Assembly (NCBI GenBank): GCA_003290165.1
Contig: QNQO01000196.1
Coordinates: forward strand, 806,001-870,000
Origin: Berberis thunbergii
Lineage: Eukaryota; Streptophyta; Magnoliopsida; Ranunculales; Berberidaceae
Reading direction: 5' to 3'
Length of the DNA: 64,000 bases
Numbering within the stretch: the stretch's first letter is position 1; each line of letters starts with the position of its first letter. The position numbers and the translations under genes were made by a program. Shown one piece after another: positions 34,831 to 47,434 of the stretch. The notes below the pieces were generated by a model, which saw only the letters and a list, made by a program, of their open reading frames with translations, was not told the DNA's origin and searched no databases.

Positions 34831-35639
34831 AAAAGAAAAAAAATGGGAGACAGTTTAATTCTGAGCGAGGACTATGCTAATCTAATCCTAAATGAGACGC
34901 GTGTGGTCCCGACTTAGACAGTGTAGTTCCAGTAACAAAATAACAAGATTTGCCGATGATAGCAAAATCACTAAAAAGCGATCTTTATGTGGGCGGGTCA
35001 TTTCTTGTTGATTGCCTACTTCCTTAGTAGGCAATGGTTTGTCAACGTGTTGTTACTTGGTTTTGTATTGAATTAGAGTGACAGACAAATAATTTTTTAG
35101 GGCTAGATCCTGACTCATTATTTAGTTGAGTCTTGGTTGTTAGGGCCTTATCTTGATCCTTATGAACTGGGTCGGTTAGATGTGTTGAGTTGTCTATATA
35201 GACCTCCATGATTCTGCCAATTTGCACCTTGAACATCCAACTTACCAATCGTTGATGCGTGGCTCCCATACTCCTTAGATCAAACGGTCTCACCCGATAG
35301 CGGTATGTTCCTCATTTAGTTATGAAGTTAGGGATGCATTTGTATCTGGTCGTATTCGGAATAAGCTTCCCTAAAGCTTAGAAGGTTCTGTTCGGATGTG
35401 ACATCCACAATCTGATCAGTGCGAGAAATTGGTTGTCTTTCAGACAAGTCTTATCCGAGCATGTTTAATCTACCCAGACTTTCCATTTCCCACTAACTTC
35501 GATCTCCTCGAATGGTCCCTTCTGCCTGATTGGCAGGTACTTGATGCACTAATGCAAAGTGGAAACTAGTGCCTGCATCTAATGAAGCCAAGCCCTTCCC
35601 AAGATGATAATTTAGGTGGATGGGGCATTAACCCCCATG

Positions 35640-35910
35640 AACTACTAGAACATGACTTTCTGCAGTTGTAGCTCTCCTGCCACCACCGTCAGCCCCTCTA
35701 AACCCGATCATGGGGCGATTGGCGAGCATTAAGTTCTCCTATTTGAGTTGCATGTTGCGGAATGCATTAAGGAACAAGACGTTCAGAGAGCTCCTGTGTC
35801 TACCAAGGATCTTTTCACTTCCCATTTCGCTATGAAGACTGAGATAACCAGGGCGTCATTATGAGAAGAATGGACGCCTTGGAGGTCCTTATCCGTGAAT
35901 GTTCGTGATT
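35640..35910 (-). pseudogene. Element B aspartic protease remnant
   Basis: On the minus strand a segment reads LVDTG (codons at about 35,792-35,806), the active-site triad of retroviral-type aspartic proteases. A frameshift directly follows, and the reading continues as SSLNVLFLNAFRNMQLK in another frame. The same layout is present in elements C and D. Confidence 0.6.
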
Positions 35911-36149
35911 GGATCGGGTTCTGAACACGTGCATTTGCACTTGTCAATTTTCATAGGTGGACTGATTCCGCATCTCGCAGAGAGTCCTCTTTCAGGACCT
36001 GTTGGATTGCTCACCTTACGAGCTTACCCCGTGAAGGACATATATAATGTTAGGTTTTTTTTTCTTCTATCTCTTTGATGACTTATTCTTTTTCCTTCGC
36101 CCGGTCTTGTTTTTTTTCCGGCTCAATAATTCTTTGAGTTTTCCCTTCT

Positions 36150-37496
36150 TGATCTAGTACTCAATCTCGTTTATGAGATTATTGCAATCTTCAGTGTCGT
36201 GGCATCTGTCCTTGTGAAAGGAACAATACTTGCCATTGTCTCGCCGGGAAGGATCTCTTTGTTATTTGGAGGGCCACTTCACTTCTCCCCAATTCTTAAT
36301 GGAATTGAGGACATCCGACAGGCTGGAGTTGAGAGGAGTTAAAGACTTGGATTTGACGAAATTGGAGGCTTTATCTTGCCTCAACTGGCCAGAGTCTAAC
36401 TTATTGTGGCTCTGCTTCCTTTTGCTTTTGTCATTGTCCTCCTATTTCTTTACCTCATTTTTATTTCTGGGACTAAGGAAATATTTCTTGTTAGTTTCTC
36501 CCCCCTTTTTGTGACCAACATCTCCTCAAGGGTGATGTATTTCTGAGCATTCTTCAGCAAGTCCGCCATGTCAGTCCGAGGTTTCAGGGCGAGGAAGTGG
36601 TAGAATTGGCTCCTCTCAGACTAGAGGTAAAGGTTGTGAGTGAGGTTTCATCACTGCATCCGTCAATTAGAATTAAGTCATCATTGAAGCGTGTGTTGTA
36701 CTCCCTCATTATTTTGTTTGGCCTCTACTTGAGGCCGAGTAGGTAATTCTAGCTCGTCCTGGTCCATTGATTTCCGGCAAAGTGGGTGATAAACGTTTTG
36801 GACAACATCTGAAATGAGTCAATAGACCATATAAGGAGATTGTGAAACCAGGTTAGTGCTGCTTTCTTCAAGCTGGTGGGGAATGTTTGGCACATTATTG
36901 TTTCAGATCCTTTTCTTAGCGCCATCACATACTGGTAATGTCGTAAGTGGTCGACATGTTTGCTGCCCCATCTTAAAACTTTAGCTTTAGGGGGGCTGAA
37001 TTGGCAATGGCGCATTCATGATCTGATCCTTGAAAAGGAGGACGGTGAGGCTGTATAGCAAATCCAGATTGGTGGCCCCAAGTCGGAGGTGATTTTGTGC
37101 ATTGGGCTTGTCTGCCTTCCTCAAATGTTTCGTTTCCATGGACCACTCTGGTCCTTCGGTTTCCGTCGTGCCTGGTCCCATGAGAACAAGCAAGGACATT
37201 GTGGTTCTCTTGAATGTACTTTCTATTCTCCTTCGGAGACAAAGTCCTTTCTACCTCCCCGTCACCGCCTACGGGCGATAGGTTCTGATGAGCAAGTATC
37301 TCTACCACTCAAGCGATCTGTTGCATTTGGGCTAACAGTTGATCCACCCTAGAGTCTGTCATGGCTACAGTCGGCGTGGGGGCATGGAGTTGTTATCCCC
37401 GCCTAGCTGGTACCATCAGAGTTGAGGGCACTGCACCGGTTTGAGCGTTTGAAGGCTCGGCGATTTCACCATTATTATGAGATCTTGTGGTTACCA
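36150..37496 (-). pseudogene. Element B gag remnant
   Basis: Minus strand, start ATG at 37,496 (MVTTRSHNNGE), a beginning shared with elements C and D. The gag core occurs at about 36,950-36,750 (ETIMCQTFPTSLKKAALTWF), typical of Ty3/gypsy gag. A CCHC-like segment GKYCSFHKDRCHDTEDC lies near 36,235-36,185. Frames are broken between these blocks. Gag proteins form the particle that packages element RNA; this copy cannot be translated whole. Confidence 0.7.
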
Positions 37497-37573
37497 TCTT
37501 CCTGGACTGTAATGAATGAGTGTTATCTATGTTTTCTTAGGAACTTCATCGTTCCCCACGGATGGCGCCATAC

Positions 37574-38160
37574 TGATGAATCAATTTTTGTTCTCTTTGA
37601 CCTTGACTTTGACCTGCACAAGAAACACACGTGAGCAAAAGGCCACCGTTGTGGTGGCTGATGACACTCTAATACTTAAGTCAAACAAGGCTTGAGAAAG
37701 GTGTAATGCTTATAATTGGGTTCTGTAGCGCACATTGTGTTCCTCAACCTCGTGCCCTATTTATCATACGAGAGTTCTTGTTTGGCTATGCCATTGGTGG
37801 CGTGGTTTAGGGAAAGATATCTATTAGAGATCCTTTCCTTATGAAGTGTTGTCCATGTAGAAAAGTTTTCATACACGAGTTATACTCTAGTATTTGTTTC
37901 GTGATAGGAGTCAGTGTGTTGCTAGACTACCTATCTTAAGTCAACTCCTAGATACTTGCCTTTTTAGGTCTTACGTGTACTGGGCTTGACGATATGACTT
38001 ATGGGCTTAATATGGCGCCGCTGATTGGGTCCAACCTCTTGGAAATCACCTCAGAGGACTTTGTTAGATTGGGGGTTCATCTAGACCCATTTTACTCTGT
38101 TAACGAGATCATCACGCCACATGTACGGAGTAAATTGCAAGATGGTTTGGTGAATCATCA
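37574..38160 (-). repeat. Element B LTR, right copy (5' LTR)
   Basis: Starts TGATGAATCAATTTTTG and ends GAATCATCA. On the minus strand it is followed by a primer-site-like TATGGCGCCATCCGTGGGGA, related to the tRNA-Asp primer site. Confidence 0.75.
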
Positions 38161-39248
38161 TAAATGTATATATATATGAAGAAGAATTTCGAAGGAAGAA
38201 AAATCAATGGTGTCCAACATTAGTTTATTCTTCAGTGCCCTATGTGTTTATTACATGGTGTAGCCATTATAAGATAATTCTTATATATTTTTTCACTTTC
38301 GTTAATCATAATATTAGCCTCAATACAACCAAATCAATACCTAATTAATCATAAGCAAAGGTTCGGTTCATAGATGTGGAGATTGAATAAACAAAAATTA
38401 TGGTGTTTGATTCAACATTCTCAAAAGTAATTGGTATTCTTGTCCATGGGATCATATTTATTTCACTATTTGAAAAGTTTGGTTTACATGATAATTATAT
38501 GTGAGATGTTTGTGATTTCATAATGTATTCTTTTCCTCACATATAAACTGAGTGTTAAATGCTCAATCTCTGAGTGACACGAGAGATTAGTAGTCGAAGC
38601 ATATTTTCTTAAGGTTATCTAGTCATGTCCCTACTGTGAAATGGAGAGTTATGTTGATGAATCTATGCACGCACACACACACACACAGAGTTGAAAATAC
38701 TGATGAAATTTATTTAACCTTTTGATATTATTAAATTTTTGTCAAAATTTGTTAATATACTACTGTGACACTGTTAGCTACCTTTCTTAAAATATTGCCA
38801 ATTAGATAACTACTCTGATGAAAATAAAGGAGATTGACCATGTAACCATGTTTTTTTATTGAGTCAATAATCTTTGTGGGGTAACATTTCTAGAAACCCC
38901 AACTCGTCCACTATAAGTAATCTAGGGATTCAAAGCCTTTTTGCACGTTAAAGTTAGTGCAACTAATGATTCTTGCGAAAGTGAGTTACGATTTTATTTT
39001 TGTTTTACTTTAGGATTGGCAAAATATAAATTTGGGGGTATTTGATATTCACGTAATTTATACTTAAATTATCTTATAATTTATATTTGTTGATGTTTTG
39101 AATATTGTATTTTGTTATTTTTTTAAATTATTTCATTTTCATTTTTTGTAGGATTTGAAACTTAAATGATGAAATCATATAATTGCGGCAACTCAAAAAA
39201 CAATTATTTGATAGGTTCGAATGGCGGTACAAAGTGACGGGTGAAATT
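38161..39248 (+). other. Athila-like 3' internal region
   Basis: AT-rich and gene-free. It includes an AC microsatellite (38,670-38,688) and, near 39,030-39,130, the AT-rich stretch with TTTGGGGGTATTTGATATT that commonly precedes the 3' LTR in Athila-type elements. The purine-rich TACAAAGTGACGGG precedes the LTR. Confidence 0.5.
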
Positions 39249-40893
39249 ATAACAACCCAAGCCTAAACCCATCCCAGCTAAGCTCGGGACCAAGCCCAAA
39301 CCCAAAGGTAAACCTAAATCATGTCTCACCGTCTATTTATTCTTCATCCTCTCCATCATCATCCCCCTTTTGCGCCTTATTCTTTCACGCCTTTCTTTCA
39401 CACCCCCTTCATCCTTTTATACATAGCATCTTCCTCATGATAGATTTCTCTCGATAGAAAGATCACCACACCGCATCGCCACCAACATCACGTTACAGAC
39501 ACACAGACATCACGCCACTCATATTCTTCTTTCGTATCTTTTCCCACTGTCACGCTTTCACTTCTCATCATACCTTTCTTTGTCTCTTTTTTTGATGCAC
39601 TACTTCTCACCACAGCGCCCCCCCCCCCCACACACACACATCGCCTCTCCTTCCCTGACGATCGAACAAGCCATCGACATTCTTCCCCTGCTCCACATCA
39701 TCATCCCGTCTAGCCTCCATCTCGCCATTTTTTTTCATCTTCTCGCCTGAATCCACCATTGTCACCACCTCACAACGACTGTTTCTTCACCTAATCTTGA
39801 CAAAACCAAACCTCGCCTCCTTCTTCTTCCCCTGCTCGACACAGTTCCATCCTCTTCCATCAAATCAGTTCCTCTCTCCATCGTTTTTTTTTCTGTTTTA
39901 CTTCCTCAACCATCTCGTAGCCTTATACATCTCCGTCATTTTTCTCTCCTCTATATTCTTCCTCTTAATTCTTCTTTACGTAGTCACATTGCAGCTCTGT
40001 TTCAAATAGTCGACCATCACCACCTCGTGACTTCCATCCAACGCTACTACATCGAGTCTTCCTTTTATACCTCTTTATCTCTCGTATACATCTCATCCTC
40101 AATCGTATCAAAGCAAAACAGATTGTGCACAGGGACGAAAAAATTAGGGAATAAGAAGGAGAAAAAGGTGGGAATGATTTCAAATGTTTTCCTATGCTAT
40201 TTGCATCTCGACATCTATTAATGTACCACCACAGAGTATCTACACCATCACATTCATGAGAAGCCGATGGAATTTGCCTACACTGTTGATGTGACCTGAT
40301 AAACTCTTCATTAAGGCATAGATAATTCCTCATGATTAATAGAATTTTCTCTAGTCATTGATTGTTATTCGATGCATTGTATTGTTTAACATTGGATTGA
40401 TTTGTGAACAAACGCATATTACTTTCAGTGTGTATGTCATGCATCTATGGTAGTTAGAAATATTATATGTTTTTGTTTAAGCATTTTTTATTCGTATTTG
40501 TTAAACATGTGATTAGTTGTGCCTTAAACAGACAATTAATACTAGAGTTTGCATCTTTGCTAAAATCAATCCACTATACGGTTAGGGGACAATTATTGAC
40601 ATTAGTATAATTTTTTGAACTTGATCGATGATTCGAAAGCCTTGGCATCTCTTTTTGATTCTCAAACTCAATCTTCAATTGTTTTTTTTTGCCTTCCATT
40701 AGTTATTTTATTTTTTGATTGTTCTAGCTCCCTTTCAAATTGGTTTAAATAGATTTAGGTTTTCGATTGTGTCTTCAATCCTCGTGGGATTGACCTATAT
40801 TTGCCATTGTCTACTTGTTAAAAAATTGTACACTTACAGTATAACAATAAAGTCAAATTAGCCTATTAATTTAGGTTAGTAAAATCTGCATCA
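39249..40893 (+). repeat. Athila-like 3' LTR
   Basis: Starts near TATAACAACCCAAGCC and ends AAAATCTGCATCA; about 1645 bp. It is homologous to the left LTR through CACATCGCCTCTCCTTCCCTGACGATC-type blocks. Its right border abuts Tat-like protease sequence sharply. No coding sequence; C-rich frames are artefacts. Confidence 0.75.
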
Positions 40894-41379
40894 GCTACCA
40901 CCGACAACTTGATTGTTCCGACCGGGTAGCAAATATCTTCGTTGAAGCCAAACATGGCTTGGTTGGCAAGCGTCAACTCTTATTCTATTGATTGCATTTT
41001 GCGGAATAGAAACAATACATTGGTTGAACTGCTTGTGTCCACCAGTGATATCCTCACGTCTGACTTTCCTCTCCCTAGCGAGATAACAAAAACGTCATTA
41101 TGGGGAAAGCAAACTCCTCTCTCATGTCTCGCTCCGTGAATGTCAAGCATGGAGCTGATATTTCTCCTCGGACATGCTAGACAATGAGATCCTCATATTA
41201 GGATCTTACCCTTAGTTCTCAGACCAATCTCTTTAGTGACCGATTGGAATGTTCCCTTTCTTCATTCACCCTATGTAAGATGCCTATAACGTCCAAAATC
41301 CTCTATTTTGTCTCGTATACAGACTCATCTTTCTCCTTTCCCCGGGCTGCCTATCCCAGAAGCCGACGAGTTCCTTTAG

Positions 41380-42746
41380 CTATATTTTTTCGATCCAGCA
41401 TTGAATCTCATTCCTGAGACTTTTGTAGTCCTGGGTGTTGTGGCCTACTTATTTGCGGTAAGAACAATTCTTGTTCTCATCATGTTTCGAAGGATTTCCT
41501 CTGAGCTTTGAAGGCCACTTGATATCATTCCAATTTTTCATGGTGGCTAGGATATCAAATAGATTGGAATTAAGTGGAGTATGGGAGTGATATCTGGAGT
41601 TTTTGGCCTTGTCAGGCTTTACTTATAGGATCCAGTTTAGTTGTCACTTTGTCTTCGTTTAGAGCTACCTTCCTCATTGTCTTCATCTCTATCCTTGGTT
41701 TTTTAGGAGTGCTTAGTCTCGCTTTCTTCCCTTTCTTGGCTGTCAACATCTCCTCTAAGGTGATGTACTTTTGTGCACTTTTTAACAGATCCGCTTTGTC
41801 TGTTGGGGGTTCCAGGGTGAGAAGATTGTAAAACTAACCTCTCATGAGGTAGGAGGTGAAGTCAGTGACCGATGTGTCATCATTGCAACCATCGATCAAG
41901 GTTAGTTCATCATTGAACTGAGTCACATATTCCCTAAGGGTCTTGCCAATTTTCTGTTTGAGGCTGAGCAGGTAATGAGGTCCTTTCCTGATCTGCTGGC
42001 TTCCCCAAGAATTAAGGTGATGAAAACCTTTGCCGATGTCTGGAATGATTATGGACCTTGGTTGGAGGCTATGAAGCCAAGTCAATGCAGCCTTTTTCAA
42101 ACTTGTTGCGAAGGTCTGGCACAAAACGATTTTCAAACTTTCCTTCAAAGCTGCTATGTGGTAGTAATGGTGCAGGTGATCAGACATATATGTGGTTTTA
42201 TCATAGAACTCAAGCTTCGAGGGCTTCATGATCTGCACATAAGATGGAAGCAGGGGTGCATTCATGATCTGCACATAAGATGGAAGCATCATGAGATTGT
42301 ACATGACGCCTGGATCCGTAGCTCCTAATCGAAGTGGATTCTTGGAGATGGCTCTATCGAATTTCAGAGCGAGGTCTTCATGGATTCTTGTATATTTTAG
42401 GTTCCCCTCATGGTTGGCGTTCTGGTCATTGATTAGGACATTTTTGTTCTCACGAATGAGCCCCTTGTTGCCTTCTTGGCCAAGAGACTTGTCCGAGCTT
42501 CCGCCATTTTTTGATGGCTATTGTCGATCCTAGGTGAATGTCTCCACTACCCACGTGAGGTGACTCATGTGAAGCAGAATCTGATATCTGTGTGGGGTCC
42601 ATCATGGCCACTTTAGTAGCGGGGCCTTGCGGTTGTTCCACTTCTGCAACTGGATCGATTTGGCCTTGGGGTAGGGCTTTCTCAGTCGGAGCATTGGCAG
42701 ACTCGACATTATTGTTGTTAGCACGAGATCTAGTGCTAGTAACCAT
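41380..42746 (-). pseudogene. Element D gag remnant
   Basis: Start MVTSTRSRANNNN at 42,746, matching the gag starts of B and C. The open frame 42,304-41,834 covers the core (LKIVLCQTFATSLKKAALTW, then IGKTLREYVTQFNDELTLID). A local duplication repeats LPSYVQIM within its first 30 residues (about 42,220-42,290). The zinc-knuckle region near 41,470-41,410 is degenerate, with a stop. Confidence 0.65.
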
Positions 42747-42830
42747 GTTTTGAAACTTTTTTAGTTCAACAAAATTTGTATTTTTTTCTCCAAGGAAAAA
42801 CTATCATTCTTCCCATAGACCACACCAAAA

Positions 42831-43414
42831 TGTTGCATCCAAATCCGTTCATTTTGATTTTTGAACTACAAAGATGATCAACTGTGAAACAGAAACCACT
42901 ATTGTGTCGATCAGATACTGAATAAAAATTGAGATAGATTGATAAAATTAGGGTTGCTTGTGTGTACATTTTCTCATATGTTTTGTTCACCTTATATAGT
43001 GTTTCACTCCATTATTAACTCTACAGTTGACGGGCGTGATGGAGGGAGAAGATCTCACTTAGAATCTTACACGTCCATGATGAGTTTCCCTTGGCACTTG
43101 GCTATCTTTGGGGCCCAATACTTGATTGGACCAAGAGTTGTGCAAATGGACCTTGGGTCTATTGTTGTCCAGAGGTTTGTTTTCGATCCTTATTATCGTG
43201 GGCCAAATTCCAAGATTCACACTACATTGGACTCACATAACTTGGACTTGAGTGTCTGACTTATCGGCTGAAAAGTAATTAGCCTGGGCCTAAGTTGGAC
43301 CTAGCTTGGTCCTGTCTAAGACCAGACTAGGGCCTTCTTGATTAGAGTTTTTTTATTGTCGTTTATCCGTGCCACAATTTCGACTATGACCAGATGATTG
43401 TTGGCGTCTGATCA
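42831..43414 (-). repeat. Element D LTR
   Basis: Begins TGTTGCATCC; the end is placed at GTCTGATCA. On the minus strand it is followed by TTGGTGTGGTCTATGGGAA, which occupies the primer-site position but differs from the tRNA-Asp site mainly by C-to-T and G-to-A type changes. The end is approximate. Confidence 0.5.
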
Positions 43415-43984
43415 CCCTTAATTTCCATTCTTCTAACTAAATAAAAGAGTTGTTTTAAGGTAGATGAAACACTAGTCATATTGCAGACCTGTACGTACAG
43501 AAAACCCACAATTAACAATTAAACAAAAGCTTGATTGTTTAAACATGTATGTAGGTTACAAGTCTAAGATTTTTGTCTCTTTCTGTTCAAACTTTTCTCT
43601 TCATGTTTCTTTATCTTCTTCACGTTTTCTTTGATTCAGAGGCGAACAACGAAGGAGTGAGAAGTAGCAATTTGTCTGGAAAAAAAATTAAATAGTTTGT
43701 TGGGGAAGAAAATAAATTAAATAATTGAAGAGAGAAATATTGTGGAGAAATGAAATTAGGGAAAGATAGAGATATTGCTACAAATGACTAAGAAGTTCTA
43801 GGACTTAATAATGCGAGATATTACATCACAGAAGATTTATTTATCCATATCGAGATATATTGACATACTAGTTGTCAACTACTAGTTCTCACCACGTGCA
43901 AACCTATAGAGAGACCAAGAGGGACAATTGCCCCCTTCCCCCTCCCTCAACTTCCAAATTTTCTTTATCATATATGTTGTATCT
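43415..43984. other. No gene recognised
   Basis: AT-rich spacer between element D and the 3' end of the RTE LINE. No coding sequence or element end seen. Confidence 0.5.
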
Positions 43985-44140
43985 AGTATTTCCTAAAACC
44001 ATCATCATCATCATCATTATCAAAGCCCATTCTTAATACTTTTGGGGTCAACTTCATGGATTTTAGTTATCCAAGTAATGCGGTCTTCCCACATATCCTT
44101 GCCTAATTCAAGCTAAATGATGTCTTTTTCTCACCGCTTT

Positions 44141-44714
44141 TAATGCAGTCAATTTTCGCTCTCTGTTTTAACCCTGTTCTTGTTGATCTACACAAGTAAT
44201 CCACGTGAGCCACAAACCACCATGGGGTGGGTGGCCGATGGCACTCCGATGCTATAGTGAGACAGGGATCTGAAGGTGTAATGTTGTAACAAGGAATTTG
44301 TAGCATCCCTTAGCTTAGGGGTGATACAAGATCCCTCTGTAATGAAGAGCTGTGCTGTAACAGGAAAGTTTTTTGTTAGCTCTATACTCCTAGATATGTG
44401 GGAGATAGTTCCCAATCCAAGAGCAATCCGTGAAAGAGAGTTTCCCTGTGTAGAAGATACTCTGGTGTTTGCTTTCTACTTGGTAGTAGAGAGAGCAACT
44501 GTAGTTGCCCGTTCGAAGTTGATTCTCGAGATACTTGCCTAAAAGGGCTTATGGGTATTAAGGATGGTTGTGAGATGTGTGGGCCTAGCATGTTGTGAGA
44601 ATCTGGGTCCACTTGGGCTGGATCCTTGTTGGGTCAATGCTTGAGCCCATAGTTCCTTGAGATCATCACGACACGTGTTAAGCTGAAGAGTATGATTGTT
44701 TTTATATGTCATCA
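44141..44714 (-). repeat. Element C LTR, left copy (3' LTR)
   Basis: Starts TAATGCAGTC (TG changed to TA) and ends GTCATCA. On the minus strand it is preceded by a polypurine-like TTGAGGGAGTAGC. Confidence 0.85.
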
Positions 44715-44954
44715 GCTACTCCCTCAAGTTATTGGGCCATCACATTGGTTCGCTAAGGCATTTCTTGAAGGTATGCAGGGCTCATGATGATTGAGTCCGA
44801 ATCATTGCTTGAGCTAAACGCTGCATTAATTGGTCGTGTGTTAGTTCGACGGGAACCTATCCTCTGTATAGGTCGTCCGTAGTGCTGAGACTGACATTTC
44901 TACTTTACTTGTTTTTTTGAAGATATTGTTCTGAAAGGTTCGTTCGTCTTCTTC

Positions 44955-46898
44955 ATGGCTCGAGAAAACCTTCTTGATGATGCTGTTCTGGCTAAGGCTT
45001 AGAATTTTTTGAAAACAAGCCGTTGTCTGAGCCTGGTCTCACTGAAATTTGTACAAAAGTTGGAGTTCCTGAAGATTTCTTGACACGTTGATGTCATAAG
45101 AGTTTCCAATTTCGTTTATAGTGGGCTATGGGACAACAGGCCCATTGCCCCCACTATGCATCGAGAGTCGCGCATTAAGATGGAAGATGGGCCCCTTCCA
45201 GGAAGAGGAAAGTTGTTAGGGCCTAGACTCCCATTCTGTCTGATGTCGAGGATCCATCTAAGATGCTTGCTTCCTTTGTGAGGAAGAAACCTTGCGTTAG
45301 GACTTGTTTGTCTTCGGCATGACCCTTTCTGGTGAGAGAGGAGCATGAGTCCGCTAGGTTTGTTGAGGTGGAGTCTAATGTTCCTAGCTTGGAGAGATAT
45401 TATCTGTAGTTGGCGGGAGTTGCCAACAGATCGAACCTTAGTGTCGCGTAGGTTGAGGGTCTGAATGACAGTCTGGTGCGATTCGCATGGGGCCGCTCCG
45501 GTAGAGGGCTCTATTGAAGATTCGCCTGAGGTGGAAGAATCTGATCTCCCCATCGTTGACTCGCCTGGAAGTGGTTGTGGTATACCAACCGTGTTTCATG
45601 TAGTCTGCATTGCTCACCGTCGCGTTTTGAGCCACAACTAGAACTATTGGAAGGTTCTTTGGATACTTCGGTCCCTCCTCTGCCTCTAGATCCTATTGGG
45701 CCATCTCGCAATAAAGGGTTGGCCATTCTTGACAAGGGAAAAGCCACATAGGAGAGTCTGGAGACGGTGGCGACCGTGAAGGGCGGCGTTGGAATAGTTT
45801 CTAATCAGGGGAAGCTTCATCTTGATGCACGGATAAGTCTGTTCGCACCGAACTTGGTAAAGATGAGCTCACATGTCTGGCACCAAGAGGTGGATGTTGA
45901 GTATGCTTCGAGGAAGCATATAAGCAGGCATCATAGCTGGCTGATGGACCACGCTCCAAAACCCAAGGAAGATACGCTGGAAAAGCATGTGGACAATGGT
46001 TTGAAGTATCTTATACTTGGTATGTCTCATATGGGCCACGCAGTAGTTGTTGGGACAAAAGTAGAGGCGGCTTGCGAGAAAATATATATTTTGAAGCGTA
46101 TCTTCTCGCATGTGTAGACACTATATTCTGATGTGCTCTATGAAATTGAGCAGCTTAAGAAGTAGGCCGAAGAGATGCAGTTAAATCAATCAATTGTGGC
46201 CGCTAAGGCTCAGAGTGCTCATCTAGAAAACCTTGAGCTTAATCTGACTGAGGCGGGTGTCCAAAGAGGACAAACTTAATCAGGAGCCTACTCTACCTAG
46301 AGGCTGAGGTTGCACAGGAAGCTATGGCTAAGCGCATTCTGAGCTACAGTCTTTTGCTGAAAAGAGTGTTTTGAAGGAAGCTAACTGGGCTACTGAAAAG
46401 CAACAATTGGAATACGATGTGGAGTTCTATGCTCGAGAGGCGAAGAGGGTTGAAGACCAACTTGAGCTAGGATGGCATGAACTCAGTATTGTGAAAAGCA
46501 GTCTGGCCACAGAGCAGTCTCAGGTCGATGTGATAACTGGCAAGTTGGAGCTACTGGAGCGTGACTTTATTGATGCAAAGGTGAGAGAGGAAGAGCTTCT
46601 CCAAGAACAAGGCAAATGTGAGTTCCGCTGGATTGTTCATTGTCAGTTGGAGCTGTTGGCCCAGATAAAGGAAGAGCATCCGGAGTGGGATCTTAGCCAT
46701 TACATGAAGATGTCATATGTGGACTTGTCTATTACCTCTGAGTCGTCGGGTGAGGAGGACAGTTCGATCCCGGACGTCCAGGTCGAAACGCATATAGACG
46801 CAACTTTTGCCCCCGTTCCCTTAGTCTTAGTTCCTCTGTTTTTGTACCTTCTCCTGATTGGGAGCAAACTTTGTGTGCTTATACACTTTTTGTCTTGA
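44955..46898 (+). pseudogene. Antisense ORF of element C
   Basis: Opposite strand to gag. The ATG at 44,955 begins MARENLLDDAVLAK and hits a stop after 15 codons. Open pieces follow: 45,767-46,117 (shares MSSHVWHQEVD and a VVVGTKVEAACEKIY block with element B), and 46,371-46,898 (175 aa) with coiled-coil heptads (QSQVDVITGKLELLERDFID), an acidic Ser-rich patch (ITSESSGEEDSS) and a hydrophobic Leu/Val-rich end. Element B has the same order: Lys-rich start, middle domain, coiled coil, acidic tail. The function is unknown. The protein family, not this copy, may have been selected. Many stops. Confidence 0.6.
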
Positions 46899-47434
46899 CC
46901 ATTAATGAAAACTACGTTTCACACTTGGCGTCTCTAATGTTTTTCGTTTTGCCTTGTAGTCTTACTTGTGCATAGGCTAGTTTAATCAATAGGACGTTGT
47001 CTGGTCTGTCTGCGGTAGATAGCTTGACTGCTTTGTATTGTGAATGACTCAGAGTCATTGTTGCGTAGTTATGTCCAATAGTCGGCATGCTGCGAACCAT
47101 TTAACTTGGGGTTGAGTCACCCGAGTTGTGTCTTGATTGAGTTTTTTCTTGTTTGTCTGATTGGTCTGCTATAGCTGTTGTCGCGGGCAAGCTATGGTGG
47201 CCGAAAGTACGTGTCAGAGCGTTCGCACTGAGTCAGGCGCCGTAAGCTCGGGTTTGCGTCCTAATTAGTTTTCATCTGGGCACCGATTTGTACTATCCTT
47301 GTATCAGTACGAGTGGCCTTTTTCTATTGTTAGAATGTGAATCCGTTTGAGTGTGAAGGTGCTGACTCTGCTAAACTCATATTTGCGTCCACAGTCTTGA
47401 GGGAGAGCAGAGGTCGTGTGGAGAGCTGTTTGAG

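Larger units (their letters stand above)
30588..38160 (-). mobile_element. Tat-like non-autonomous element B
   Basis: LTRs at 30,588-31,170 and 37,574-38,160 share their starts (TGATGAATCAATTT) and long blocks. Read on the minus strand the order is: 5' LTR, primer site, gag, protease remnant, tandem repeats, an ORF on the opposite strand, 3' LTR. At 7.57 kb there is no reverse transcriptase or integrase. It lies inside Athila-like sequence. A clean target duplication is not visible because AT repeats flank both sides. Confidence 0.8.
26056..40893 (+). mobile_element. Athila-like Ty3/gypsy element, interrupted by Tat-like element B
   Basis: Two related direct repeats of about 1.5-1.6 kb (26,056-27,529 and 39,249-40,893) flank gag-like remnants and the sequence typical of the 3' half of Athila-type elements. 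A tRNA-Asp-type primer site follows the left repeat. Element B (30,588-38,160) lies within, so about 7.3 kb is original Athila-like sequence. The left LTR lacks about the first 100 bp, so the left boundary was remodelled. No intact gag or pol remains. Confidence 0.7.
40894..43414 (-). mobile_element. Tat-like element D, partial
   Basis: Minus-strand order: an LTR (42,831-43,414), a degenerate primer site, gag from ATG 42,746, and a protease remnant at about 41,060-40,960 (VDTSSSTNVLF). It is cut at 40,894 by the Athila-like LTR. Its LTR differs markedly from those of A, B and C, so it is a separate subfamily. Confidence 0.65.

Noticed and set aside
30583..38165. Target-site duplication for element B
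   Set aside because: TATAT on the left and TAAAT on the right are not identical, and the AT-repeat context makes a chance match likely.
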